Assembly (NCBI GenBank): GCA_949358305.1
Contig: OX442314.1
Coordinates: 17,477,060-17,541,059, forward strand
Length of the DNA: 64,000 nucleotides
Direction of reading: 5' to 3'
Origin: Strigamia acuminata
Taxonomy: Eukaryota > Arthropoda > Chilopoda > Geophilomorpha > Linotaeniidae
Within the stretch, counting starts at the first letter, position 1. Every line of letters begins with the position of its first letter. Under the pieces are notes generated by a model that was not told the origin of the DNA, did not search any database, and saw nothing but the letters and a program-made list of their open reading frames with translations. The translations under genes were made by a program, and so were the position numbers. Of this stretch, positions 1-13,900 are shown in pieces.

Positions 1-370
1 TTCTTATGCATAAATCCGGCCCTGCCCCTCAATATTTAACTTGCACAAACCATTTCAAAAACACACACATACAAACAAAACAAATATGTGATTTGTCAAA
101 GTAATAATTCTATCACTTGTTCGCTGAAGAGAATTTTAGATTTTTGTTTTTTCATGATTGAATTTGGCATTAAGATATAGTGTGCAGACTACTTTCCAAA
201 ACCATAAGGTTTCGTCGATGTTTTCAGCATGAAAATGTTCTACAGCGAAATATTTCATCATTTATTGGAAGCAAATTCCATAAATAATTTATAAATTTTT
301 TTCTTTTTTAATTTATAAGTTGCTAGTTATGTGATTCGGTCATTTATTGTACTTACGTCCCTCAAAATCT

Positions 371-1175
371 TCATTGCTCTCGCTGATAAAACCCTGCAAA
401 TAAAAATTTTTTAAAAAAAAAATCAGGTATAAGCATGTGTGAAATTTGTCATCTTTCTGGAATCACTTGCTGTCGGCGTTCCCGGATCTCTATCAAAATC
501 CAAAGAATTTTTTTTAAATAACTCCGGTATGGAGTAAATCTGGAGAGAATAATTAAAAGTTTGCAAAGAAAAGTAAATAAATTAGATTTTAACAAGTTCT
601 TTTTTTTTGTCAAAAAAAAATTGAACATAAATCTCGTTTTGCCTTTGCTTTTAAGTAATGGACTCCACTAAAAAAAAACCCCATTGATATAAGTTACCCT
701 TTTTAGTTTGCATTAAGAGTTGATTTACATACATATCCTGCAAATTCCGTCTTAAATTTTGTAAGATTTTTTTAACTCTTGAACTGCTTAGAGTTATCAA
801 TTTTAAAAACATGATGAATCCACCAAACACTACTTGTAATCCAGTCTCAGTCACATGGAATCAGATCCCTAGCTAAACTTCCAATAATCTTTAGAGTTTA
901 TTTTGATGGAAAACGTCAGACTTACAAAAATATAATCGCTTTTATGCGGAATTATAAATTGAGCTCCTTCAATAAACTCTGATGGTGCTGTTGCTTAGCT
1001 TTGCCAAAGAAATTTTGGTTAGCTATAACATCAAATATTAAAAAGAATTGAACTAACAATACGGTAGTCTACTATTAATTTATTATTGATGATTACATAC
1101 CTTCTCTGCGTATTCAATGTCTTTGCTTCTCAGTCTAGCTTTATACATCTGGCTAAACATTTGTGTGGATGGAAT
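371..1175 (-). CDS. C-terminal exons of an unidentified gene
   Basis: I do not recognise this protein. Three minus-strand exons can be read. The first (1175-1101) follows a TTTTTCAG acceptor, encodes 25 residues including MFSQMYKARLRSKDIEYAEK, and ends at a GTATGT donor. The second (539-467) follows TTCTCTCCAG, continues in the same phase with IYSIPELFKKNSLDFDRDPG, and ends before GTGATT. The third starts at 393 after TATTTGCAG; joined in phase it reads seven residues to a stop at 371. An AATAAA lies just downstream at about 345. The matching phase across the first intron, good splice signals and a charged composition argue for real coding. An alternative frame in the last exon (GFISESNEDFEGR) is also open, so the very end is uncertain. 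Upstream exons were not found. Confidence 0.42.
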
Positions 1176-3367
1176 CTGAAAAAATAAAACATGCAAAGAA
1201 TTAAATAAATTATATTTAAAAAAATATTAGAACAACAATTAGACATTACTTTTGACAAAATGACAATGAATCCAAGGAAGAAAATTGATATTTGGATGTT
1301 TAGCAACATCCTGGTGTTTCACAAATGATATGATACTCCTTATTACAAACCAACAATAACTTAATGTTCCTTTGTTTCATATGTTCTCTAATTTTAATTT
1401 GAATAAAAATAATGCAACTTTAATGCTGATAATTTTTTATAGTTCTTTATTCGTATTTTTGATTTTTTTAAACAAAACCCAAAATTATAAATACAGTACG
1501 GTACCGGTACTATAAAACAGATCCATTTCTGTGGGGCGCCGTACATTTCACTGCAGAAATAAGATTGGTTTTGTGCACAATGTTGTTACTATGTGGCACT
1601 GCTAGTGGAATCATTTGATCCAGTTTTGGTTCCAGACAAGTTTTTATTTGCTGTGGTGATAAAATGATGTATAATCTCGTAGCCAGATTTCAAACATGAA
1701 AGAATAGTTGATTTGGAACCAAATTCTTTATTTATCTATTCTGAGGAATTTTAACATCTGCTGATTTGATGTACAATCGTGGACAAAAAATTGTCTCCTT
1801 TTCCAAAAAAAAGCGAGAATTTTTTTGTCCACGATTGTTCCATTTCACTCACATTTTATTTAGAAAAAAGCTTTGTCCATATCCTTTGAATCTGCAATAA
1901 ACTTGACTATTATTTTATACGCGTGGTTATTTATTGCCATCACTTTGAACAAAAAGTACTGTAATACAAATTTCTTAAGTTGTACCTTGGAATTATAAAG
2001 TGAATTATAAAGGGTGGGTAGCACTCACAAGTCAGGCAGTTCCTAGGACCAACCAACTCAGACTTGAAAAAAAAACAGACGAACACTTGGCACCGAGCGC
2101 CACCCTCGGCGGATTTTGACAACAATGGAGACTCGATCCGACTCGATCAAACTAAAAAGCTGTTGAAGGAGCAACAATTCAAATTGAATTTGTGCTGTCG
2201 GTGGACCTGTTTAAGATTTGCATCATTTTACCTGTCACACTTTAATGGATAGTCGTTTTTCCGACGAAAATAAAATAATGTTGTCATCTTGATGAACACA
2301 CAATAGTGATTTTGATTGACATTTCAATTTTTGGTTACACTTTCAATTTCAATAAGAGAATTTTTGTACAATTTGAGTTTTTATTACTAGAATTAGAATC
2401 TTAGAGATTTTTTTCTGAATGCAAACACAAATTGCAAATGGCTACTACGGTACTGAAAGGGAAATAATCCATAGTATTTGTAATCGCCACGCGCCAGTAG
2501 AAATAATTATTGACGAGTCTCTTCACTTAATAATTTATTAAATATTCTCAATCTTCGACAGCGACAGCGACAGTAAGTTGACAAACATTGAAAAGATGAA
2601 AATAACATTTCAAATTCACTTTTACACATCAAAACATTCTATCAAATTATTTTGAATTATTTATATTCGTATCGTTGCGCATCTTCATATTCATATTTTC
2701 ATTTTCATTTTGCTTTTGACTTTAGATTTAATTTTTTTTGAAATTATAATTATGATTATTATTATTATTTTCTTTAAGATAACGTTATTCTGTGCCACTT
2801 CTCTGCTTTAAAATTTGGAAAAGTCATGTGGTAATGTGGTAAGTCCATACAACAAAGCCGTCGAACCATTTTTATTCTTTATTTATTCTTTCTTGTAAGA
2901 AATTTGAAGGAGAAATATACGAAGATTATTCTTTTCACTATTTATGTATTCATCAAGCTGAAAACATTATTTTATTTTTATTTACCGTCATTTTATGTTG
3001 TCTTTAATTTTAGAACAGTTCATCCTTTGCCAACCGGGAGGTGTTTCGAGTTCAAACAAGCTTCCATTTATTTATCACAAAGGATTTTCCCTTGATCTAA
3101 CTTGTAACCGCCATACAGTTTGACGTACGCGTAGTCATAGTATGACGTAGTGCATATCGTTCGGTAGATACGTGTCAATAGAATAAGAAATAAAATAAAT
3201 AAATATTTAATGAATCAACAACAACGCTATCAGTTGAGTTTTTATCGATAAATATAACCAATAATCATTAATCATTATCATATCTACTCAAAAAGAAATC
3301 ACGAGGAAACTTCGATAAATATGTTATTTTGTTGAAAGATGTCGCTACTGTATCAGATGTTTATGCA
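1176..3367. other. Intergenic, AT-rich
   Basis: No convincing gene. It contains a 66-bp foldback (1773-1838), an ATT-rich stretch near 2755-2770, and a short GACAGC-repeat stretch followed by GTAAGT at about 2560-2577 that could be a non-coding leader exon of TMEM222. A 62-codon plus-strand frame at 2064-2252 is open but has no flanking gene model. Confidence 0.5.
1773..1838. repeat. Short foldback (inverted repeat)
   Basis: The left arm ACAATCGTGGACAAAAAATT (1773-1792) is matched by its reverse complement at 1818-1838, with one extra T in the right arm and a loop of about 25 bases. The arm resembles the ends of Tc1/mariner-type transposons. A TA lies at the left edge but no clear TA is seen on the right, so this may be a deleted derivative. 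Confidence 0.7.
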
Positions 3368-4188
3368 ATGGCCGCTACAGTTGTCCATAAACATTCAAAC
3401 GTAAAGTTGGAAAGCAAACTCAGTTCACCGCCAAGTTTAGAAAAAATCATCATTGATATGGATCACAGTCGTTCGAGGTACCCATACTGCATTGTATGGA
3501 CCCCAATCCCAGTACTGACGTACGTATTTTAAAAGAAAGATAAAGATAATCTGATAGAGTTACAAAAAAAATTTTCAGATGGATATTCCCTTTTATAGGA
3601 CATATGGGAATTGCTATGTCTTCAGGTGTTATCCGTGATTTTGCTGGTCCCTATTATGTTTCGGTAAATGTTAATTAACACCATCACAAATGACAAACAT
3701 CATTACACATTTATTTTGTGATATTTTAGGAAGATGAAATGGCATTCGGCAAACCAGCGAGGTAAATTAATAATTTAAATAATTGATGAAACAAATAACT
3801 AAATTTAATGTATTATTGCTTTCAGATACTTAATAATGGATCCACACAAAGCACAGAATGGATCAACGGGTTGGGACAGGGCAGTGATTGAGGCGTCTGA
3901 AGAATACAAAAATAGAATGGTATAGTTAAAGTATTGGTAACAATTTGTTTATAACATTTTTATATTTTTTGGCAGCACAATTTAGTGTTTGATAATTGTC
4001 ATTCCCACGTCGCAATGGCGATGAATTTGATGCGCTACGACGACCGGTACAACTGGAACATGATCAAATTGGCGTGTAAAATGTTTATACGTGGAAAGTA
4101 TGTGAACAAATGTGCGATAGCTCGTACGTGGGTTCCGTTTTTAATCAATGTCACGTTGGTGACGTTGATTTTACTTTTTTTATTTTAA
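3368..4188 (+). CDS. TMEM222: Transmembrane protein 222 (RTE1-family)
   Basis: Five coding exons joined by short GT-AG introns give a protein of about 180 residues. Hallmarks of TMEM222 are visible in order: [20 protein letters not shown] (exons 1-2), [20 protein letters not shown] (exon 2), [11 protein letters not shown] (exons 3-4), and [20 protein letters not shown] (exon 5). A C-terminal hydrophobic helix ([18 protein letters not shown]) ends the protein. The family shares the RTE1/DUF778 fold of plant REVERSION-TO-ETHYLENE SENSITIVITY1; its animal function is poorly defined but it is an endomembrane protein. The start is placed at ATG 3368 because the frame upstream has no other ATG; the family N-terminus is variable. 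It converges on the forkhead gene, whose stop lies only about 380 bp away. Confidence 0.93.
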
Positions 4189-4297
4189 AATTCATCACTG
4201 GTAATTTAATACTCGTCAAATATCTATCATCGATTTTTATTAAGTTCTCTGTACAATTATTTAAAAAGTTAAATTATTTTTGTCTAAAAACTAAGTC

Positions 4298-4303
4298 AAT
4301 AAA
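4298..4303 (+). terminator. Polyadenylation signal of TMEM222
   Basis: AATAAA about 110 bases after the TMEM222 stop, in an AT-rich 3' region; another lies nearby at about 4350. Confidence 0.5.
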
Positions 4304-4570
4304 AGTTGTGATGCTTAAATTAAGCGTAACAATAATTATACATGCACAAACTAATAAAAATATGCGCTAAATTTCGACAACATTGATAACTCAATTTACG
4401 AACACAAGACATCAATACAGGAAAGTTTCATGAAATAGAATTTAAAAAATAAACATTAACGGCACATTGTTACAATGTGGCATGTCTACTTCGAAAAATC
4501 ATTTACATATTATTACATAATACAGTTTGAGCTTGGTTAGTCATTAATGTACTAGTGAATTCAACTGTTT

Positions 4571-6125
<1,555 letters not shown>

Positions 6126-7969
6126 GTTGTTTTTCCTGCATTGCATAAAAACGGAAACGGTAAATCGTATATTTTTATTACGATAGAATAAGGTTAGTGT
6201 GCGTTTTAAACACTAGATGGCAACATCGCAAAGGCAAAATTACGCAACATAACGATTTTACTATTTTTTTTTTCTTCTGTATAATTTTTTATTTCATTGT
6301 ATTGTGTTTATACTGCCCATTCGACCAGGTTTTTTTGTCCTTCTCTTGTTTTTCAGTTTCGTGTAATTCTTTTTCTAACTTCTCTTTTCTTTACGAAAAA
6401 GCAAGTTTTGTTTTTCTATTCTTAAAAACCTTCGTGATTTAAAGCAAAATTTGCCCAAACAGAAGTAAATAAAAAAATACTTACAGTTGAAGTATAACAA
6501 TGTGCTAGCTCAGATTGTTGTGATTAGCGCCACCGCAGGAGCAAATAGTGTTAGCGTGTAGAAGCTTGTGAGCCTTGCAGGATTAAATATTGCATTACAA
6601 AATCGCCAAACTTGTCTGAAATGATCATTTCAGAAGACGCATCCTCTTAGGATGCGGAAATATTGATGAATTAGTGGCTATAGTAACAATTAACCTTTAA
6701 GCTGGTGTATTTATAATTCTGTTTAAATCGAGCCTCGGAAATTCCCTAACCTACCATATCTACTCTACCGTAAACCTTCCAAAGATGGATGAGCCAATTA
6801 AATAATTCCATTATTTCGTTTTCCAAAATGCTTCTTCATGCTCTCTAATACACAAAGGTCAACTGGTATCACCCCAACTGGTATCACATAAGATAAAGTC
6901 AATTATTCTTAATCAAAAGAAAACAATTTTTCTTCGCGCTAATGTAATTGAAACAATGATGAATAATTTATTTTTTTCTTTAATACGAATGCTTAAAAGT
7001 GTGTTTAAAATTAATCCACTTAAGTAGTTCAATCCAATAAACGTAATTGAAGCGCATTTATTCAAATTACACTTATTACGCAATGTCAGTTGCTGGTCGT
7101 TTCGGCTTCCACTCGTCGACAAATCTTCTCTATTATCTCGCAGTGAAGCAGTACGAACTCGAGTCTTGATCTGCACGGATCAAAATTTTATCTGCGAGTT
7201 GAATTGAATAAGAACAAAGCAGAAAAATGCAATTTATTTTTCTTCGTATTCTCAAAATAAAAAAAAATTAAATTAAATTAAATTGCAAAACGAAATTTTT
7301 AAAAGGCAACTTTTGCCTTGATATTTTAATACAATTAAAGTTGAAAAAAAATACATTGATGATGCAATGCAGGTGAAGTTTCTGGCTGGCCAGAGTATTT
7401 TTGGTAATGATTAATAAAATAACACCTGTGAGTATTAGTTGTGTCGTACGATACATTGCAAACTACACTCCTAAAAAACTAAGTGCATCGTACATGAATT
7501 AATAAGATGCTTGTGCTAGTCCTTATTTTAGGAATTATTACATTAATCCTAATAGTTGTTTGCATGGGCATTTTCCGGGACAAAATAAAATCGTGGTGCA
7601 GCTGCTGCAAAAAATAATTTCCTACCAGAACAACTGGAGAGAACAGTAAAGCAAGTATATAAAAATCCTTATTTAAAATTTGAACTATAAAAAAGTTAAT
7701 CAATATTGGTTGATTTTACGATAATGTTTTAATTATCCATCTCTGCTCCCATTAATTTTTCAAAGTTTAAAACGCAGAGATGATAATAAATGTGTAAATT
7801 GAAAGCTAGATGCTGCTTACATTTTATTGGTCATTCAATACACGTGGCATCACTCTCTCTCTCTTGAAAAGAAAGGGTAGGGTAGCTGATGGGACATTCA
7901 CCCATCTATGAATGCGCGGTTTTCCGTGCGCACTAGTAATACTCATTCAAAATCCATTCCAGCTGGAAG
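6126..7969. other. Intergenic between FOXJ and receptor guanylate cyclase
   Basis: Divergent 5' regions of two genes. It contains a candidate small ORF at 7507-7617 and a weak possible minus-strand exon near 7080-7172. Otherwise it is AT-rich with homopolymer runs and no recognisable coding signal. Confidence 0.5.
7507..7617 (+). CDS. Candidate 36-residue membrane micropeptide
   Basis: A small ORF starting at an ATG in the context AATAAGATG. The first 23 residues are almost purely hydrophobic (MLVLVLILGIITLILIVVCM and a few more), long enough to span a membrane. The remaining tail FRDKIKSWCSCCKK is basic with a CxCC cluster of the kind often S-acylated next to a membrane. The layout resembles regulatory micropeptides such as the sarcolipin/sarcolamban or stannin/hemotin groups, but I see no specific homology. 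AT-rich DNA makes hydrophobic ORFs by chance, so this is a candidate only; the Cys/Lys tail is the main reason to list it. Confidence 0.25.
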   Translation: MLVLVLILGIITLILIVVCMGIFRDKIKSWCSCCKK

Positions 7970-10900
7970 ATGCAAGGTGCATTAGTGCATATCGTTGTTA
8001 TTACTATTTTATTATTAAGTACAGTTGACAATGTCCTAAAAATATGTTTTCCACGAGGTCCATTTGAGAAATGGAAGCCACCACCTTTGAGTCACGTCCT
8101 CTCAGACTCAGACATTGTTTACAGTGTCTCAGCTAATCAAATCATCACACAACCCATCATTGCTTTTCTGTGTGACAATGACACACCAATTTCCAATAGT
8201 AACGCTAAGTTAATCAACTTTAGTCACCCGATTTTATTTACTATTAGTTCTCATATTGTTCCCAACTACGTCAATTCATCTTCTGATTATGATGGACAAC
8301 TGTGTCAATACGCTGCTAATGATTTCCCGCTTTCTTCCCCTAGACGTTTTGATAGACAGTGGTCAAGGTACGTCAATAATTACTTCATTTCAATTGTATA
8401 TTTCTTTCTATTGATTTTTTTTCAATTAGTGTAATTTGCTCAGAAAAATATAATAAAACCACATTGCCACCTATCAAGATTTATGACAATATGTTAATCG
8501 CACAAGGTTTATATCATACTAAACCTACAAGTGAAGCAAGAGTTTTTCAATTTACACTCGTTGACGATTCCAGTATATCAAATATCACCAACCCTGTGCG
8601 AGTAACAGGTGGGAGAATCGTAAATTGTGTTCTGTTTTCTTCTAACTCGATATTATTTTATTTGTTGATGCCTCATTTTAAACATTTTTATTATTATTGA
8701 CCAGTTCCAGCAATAAAAATTAGCAGTGCATTTACCTTTTAATGAATACGAGTCATGTTGTCAATTATTTTTAAAATTAATCGTTTTACTACAGCGCTTC
8801 AAAGTGACCGAGTTTGTTAATTAGCGTTTGATTGAGGTAATTTATTGAGATCAGTTTTCGGAACTCACAATCTCGAGGGAGTTTTTCTCGGGTTTTTCAA
8901 CCTTCGTAGTAAATCAATTCCAAACAAATTGCCAGGGCATTATCATTGCAACTTGATGCGGTTTCAAGCAAGTCCTAATTCTACGACGTATTTTATTTAC
9001 TTAAAAAAATAAATAAATAAATAAAACGTTCCACTTATAGCGAATTATGAGCCCATAAAGCTCACATTTCTCTAAACGATGCCTATTAGGTTTTGCATTT
9101 ATTCCTAGCTTAGTTCGTTGCTATTATGCCTATCTTTATTAAGCAGTCACTGAACTGAAGAGTATGTTGAAGCCAACGTCGTAACTTCTAATCCATAGCA
9201 AAGTTATTTACCCATGAACTTTAACTTTAACTACAACTCGAAAGTGTCCCATTAAATTTGAATAACTCATCCTCCAAACTCAATAGGGAAATCAGAAATG
9301 CATGTTAAAAAGAGTGAGAAATACACATAACAGAAAGAAATTTTCGCATCTTTTTTTTCTCGTCCAAACAGTTCCAGCTATTCGGTTACGTTGGATTCAG
9401 CAGCCACCTTTACGTGTAACAGCAAATACCCCTTTTAATATCAGTCTTGACATTTTGGACGTAAATGGCAAAAGAATTACAACTGGTTTAGATTCTACAC
9501 TTATGATCGATGTTTCTATTTCGAGCGAATTCAAATATTTTTACAACGTCTCAACTAAAGAAGATTTTATATTTTCATCCGAAGCAAGACTAAGTGGACC
9601 AGAAATTGTTACGTCTATGAAAACATACGACCTGGTTTTACATAAAAGAGCGAAGAAAGGTTTCATTACGTTCAAAGATCTGCGTATCTTAGACATTGCG
9701 AAGAATTTACGTTTGAATGCAACCATGTCAGTGCCCAAAGGAGCTTGGCTCCGCCAGCCTAATGACTACAGAGATTTAAAGTAGGCCTGTTGGTCAACAC
9801 ACTCAAGTTAGGTCAACTTGTTGATACGTTTTAACGTTAATTAATTATAGAGAAAATAAAGTTTGTGCCGCACTTTATTGCTTCAATATTAATTAACGTA
9901 ATTAATTTATCGAAAGCTTTATGAGTGTTGACTAATTGAAAGTGTGCTTGTTAGCTGGAAATCATTAGCTGGAAATCACTATATAGGGTTTTTACTTTAA
10001 ACTGTTCCAGGCGAGTTATGGAAGAACAAACCTGGAATACTAAGATCTGTTTAAATCTGGTAAAACCAACTAGACCATGATTCCAAAGTCAAGGGTCAAT
10101 TTTTATGGTTCCATTGAAATGACCACCTAGTACTTTCTATTTAACTGTTTCAACAAATTTTTGAATTTCTGGTACGTTCTTTTGCAATTTGCTGAAACAC
10201 ATTAAAGTATATTGTGTCCCATGTTTTCAAATGAAGAAACAAACTCATGTCGGTTGCTGGCCACTAACAGCTGTTCTAAAATTGTTATTAAAAATAATAA
10301 TTGTTATTTTTGTTTATTAATTGCGAGTAATTTTGAATTGACGGTAAAGATATCAGTAGTGATTTTCAACATGCATGAAATACATGAAATAAATGGAAAT
10401 TATACTGTTGATATTTAACACCAAAAATTGTGTTTAGCTGCAGAAAGCAATCAGATACACGTTCAGTGGGACAATCTATTGATTGGGATAAAGGTGAAGG
10501 CATATACACATATGACAGTCAATGTCTAGAAAATCTCAACAACGTGGATGGAAAAGGTGGATCTTTGTCGTTTAGTTCACACTTCGAAGTATTACCTCAG
10601 ACAGCGGCCCAAATTGTATTGTTACAAGAACCTAAAGAATTTAGCTTCACTGCTAATTTCCCAATTGGTGGTTTGAGAATTGAATTAAGAGACGTGAATG
10701 AAAACAGAATTTATTCTGGACTCGACGCAACTTTGGTACAACGAGTTATTAAATTTTAAAAATTGAAATTTAAAAAAAAAATTGTTTTTGTCTAGTTAAT
10801 ACAAGTTGAAACCGATCCAGTTGAAGCATGTATATCTTCTGATTCTGCGTTTAAGACCGTTGAAGGCTTAGGGGTTTTTTCAGGCTCTATTTGTCAACCA

Positions 10901-13900
10901 ATTGATGATTTACGATTACTATTTAAGACGTCCAGTCGGATAACACGTGCTAAACTGCGGACACGGAAAACAATTTACTTGAATATTACTGGCATGATAT
11001 AATATTACATTTATCGTTGAATAAAGCGCTCGATATTAAAGTTTGTAATTCCAGACCACATTCATCTTGCAACATTTGCTCATCTTAGTACATCGGGCTC
11101 AACGTCCGATCCCGATCCGCATATCGACACCTTTGCCAGATTTGCTGCTGAAGATCTGAATGCGGGAATTTATCCGAACCTTCTTCCAAGTAATAACAAA
11201 ATCAAGAATAAAATCGATTTCCGTGAAATTTCAAGCAAAATTTGTTTGCAGATAGAAAACTTGTAGTACATTCATTCGATACTGAAAGGAGTGTGGCCAC
11301 TACGTATAAACATTATATGAAATTACATCAACACGGGGAGGTAAAAGTAGTTGTTTTTTGTGGTGCAATTAATAGCAAACTTAATCCCGTCTTTTTGTCT
11401 CCTAGAAACATCCGAATGAACGTGTCCAAGGGATTATTGGTTTTTCATCAGATCACATTACATTGACTCTGACTCCTCTATTGAACCAAGACGAGATGCC
11501 ACTCATGGGAGTTCGTGACATAATGAATCAATTCAGTGACAAAGTAAATTGTGGTTTGTAATGTTGTGTAGTGTAATTACCTTTTATTAATTTATTGAGG
11601 CTTTATATCCGTATTTTAACCGCGTGTGTTGGAACGAACGATCGATTTTTAAAAGTCTCGCATTGATGTTCAAGCGACGTGGATGGAATAAAATAGTAAC
11701 CCAATTAACGAATATATTCTAAAAGTAAATACAATTTCCTGTTTATAAGGTTGTTGTGCGATCTACTGCCTCAGACTTATCAAACGTGTTTTTCCGACAA
11801 ATGTTGGAAGATGGAATAGAAATCGTAATGGATGTAAATTACATTTTCGTCCGAAAAAATTATGATTTCTTACCTATGAATTACTACTGCATTCTCAGAT
11901 AATAATACCAGAGTTGCCAGAAGAAGAATGGCTGCAATTAGATGTGCTTAAAACAAAAATGAAGGAAATCCAGAGAGCAAAAACCAAAATTATTTTTTGT
12001 TATGTCAGGGCACCTTTACAATACCTCGTTTATAGTCAAGCAATTCGGTAAGTTTCGAATTTTAAAAAAAAATTTCCTTAATTTTATTTATTAATTTTTT
12101 TGAAAAGATATAATGTTGCTTGTATCCACGGTTACCAATGGGTGTCTGCTGAAATCCCAGCTTGGGAATTTCCCTTTCAGAACCAGTCTCCTGTATGCTT
12201 AAGGGTATGTCACGTTACAATTATCTCAAGCTATCACTTCGTTTCCCCTTAAAAAGATAATTAGGAAATTGAATTGCTCTTTTATCCTTAGTAGTAGTAA
12301 ATTTATTCACTTAATAAATAATAAAATTTGCATTTGAATTAGACGGGAGAAAAAGTGGAAAACAACTTCCCATCTATAGTATAACAATTTTTTAAATTGT
12401 TTTCAAGGAACCTTATCACTGCACATTAGGAATGAACGGAATGATGTTGATTGCCAGTGGATATTTTGTTAATGGCTACACTAGCTCAATTTGGCAACGA
12501 CTTTATAAAAAGCACTTTGAAGTTGACAAAGTGTTTTATCGTGGTATAACAAAAGCTCGATTCTTTGAAGTAAATTACTAGACATTCAAATTGTAAATGG
12601 CTGTGACAAAATAATCATTTGATAGGTAGGAGCCGAGTATGGAAAAGCATATGACGCAGCTTTGACGTATGCGCATGCAATGACTGAATTTATTCGAGCG
12701 AATAAAACAATTACTGGACCTCGTCTAGCTAAAAAAATCCGACAGGTTTTTAACCAACAGAAATTTACGCAAATTGCTTTTATTTTTATTATGTAATTAT
12801 ATTAAAGGTGTCATTCAAAGGACTAACTGGTGATATTAGATTTGATAATAAAGGCGATCGGCCTGGATTTATGGCATTTATTGTATCTGTTCGCAACGGT
12901 TCCTCTAAAGACACGGCTCCTGCACTTGTAAGAATATTATATGCAAAAATCACTAAAATATGTTTATTTTATAAATTTATTTTATCAAAAAACATTTTAT
13001 ATCAAAGCAAATTGAAAAATCTCAGTGCGTCATTTTGCATTCCTTCATGTATTAATAATCCATAAAATAAATCAATTTTAGACAGCGCAATTCAGCAGAT
13101 ATATATTTCTGGATAATGAGTACGAAGGAAATCAATCAGAAGTATTGATGCAAGCTTCTGTCGATATAGAAGCAATCGGTAAAAAGTATGGCGATTTACA
13201 ATTGCCAAATACAAGTTTTCTGAATAGAAAAAGGTAGCTTTGGAATTTAAATTAAATCAACTCAAAAATTTGATAATTTATTTTCTTTTTACTTTTATTC
13301 TAGTTATTTATCCCGTGAGGGAATGATCAGCCGCGACACTCAAGAAATAATCGACGGAACTGATCGAAAAATTAGAACAGAGTACGTTGTTGCACCTTTT
13401 TACTGCTCTTTGGGCTGTGGAGGGAAACGATTGAATCCAGCAGATATTACCGTGTATGAACATGGATACTGCGTCGATCAAGATTTTTGCCAGTAAATCA
13501 ATGTTTGACAAACGTTTTTACGACAAAGATTATTAAATTTGGAATTTCTTTTTTATATACAAGATGTCATTTGATTAAAGATGTTCGGCCAGACATAACT
13601 AACCCTAATTTAACCATAAGCCCGGCTTATTCGGGCCCGGATTGCTCGAGAGTTTTATGTATTCAATGTAAACATGGTTTGTGTGTGCAACCCGAGGTTT
13701 GTTTGTGTGACCAAGGCTGGGAAGGTCCTAGTTGCACAGAAGCAATATGCAGGTAAAATTGTGCACAAAAAAATTAAAATAAATCTTTTTCTAAATACTA
13801 AATATTGTTTTCAGGGGCGGTTGCATACACGGCACATGCAATTCGCCCAACTTTTGTGATTGCCATCGTGGATTTATAGGAACCTACTGCCATCTTGAGA

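Noticed and set aside
2064-2252. 62-codon plus-strand ORF with a plausible amphipathic segment
   Set aside because: No splice signals linking it to another exon, no start context, and no recognised family; likely chance.
7080-7172. Possible minus-strand exon after a GTGCAG acceptor (TRVRTASLRDNREDLSTSGS)
   Set aside because: Composition looks coding, but no upstream or downstream exon joins it in phase, including the forkhead gene.
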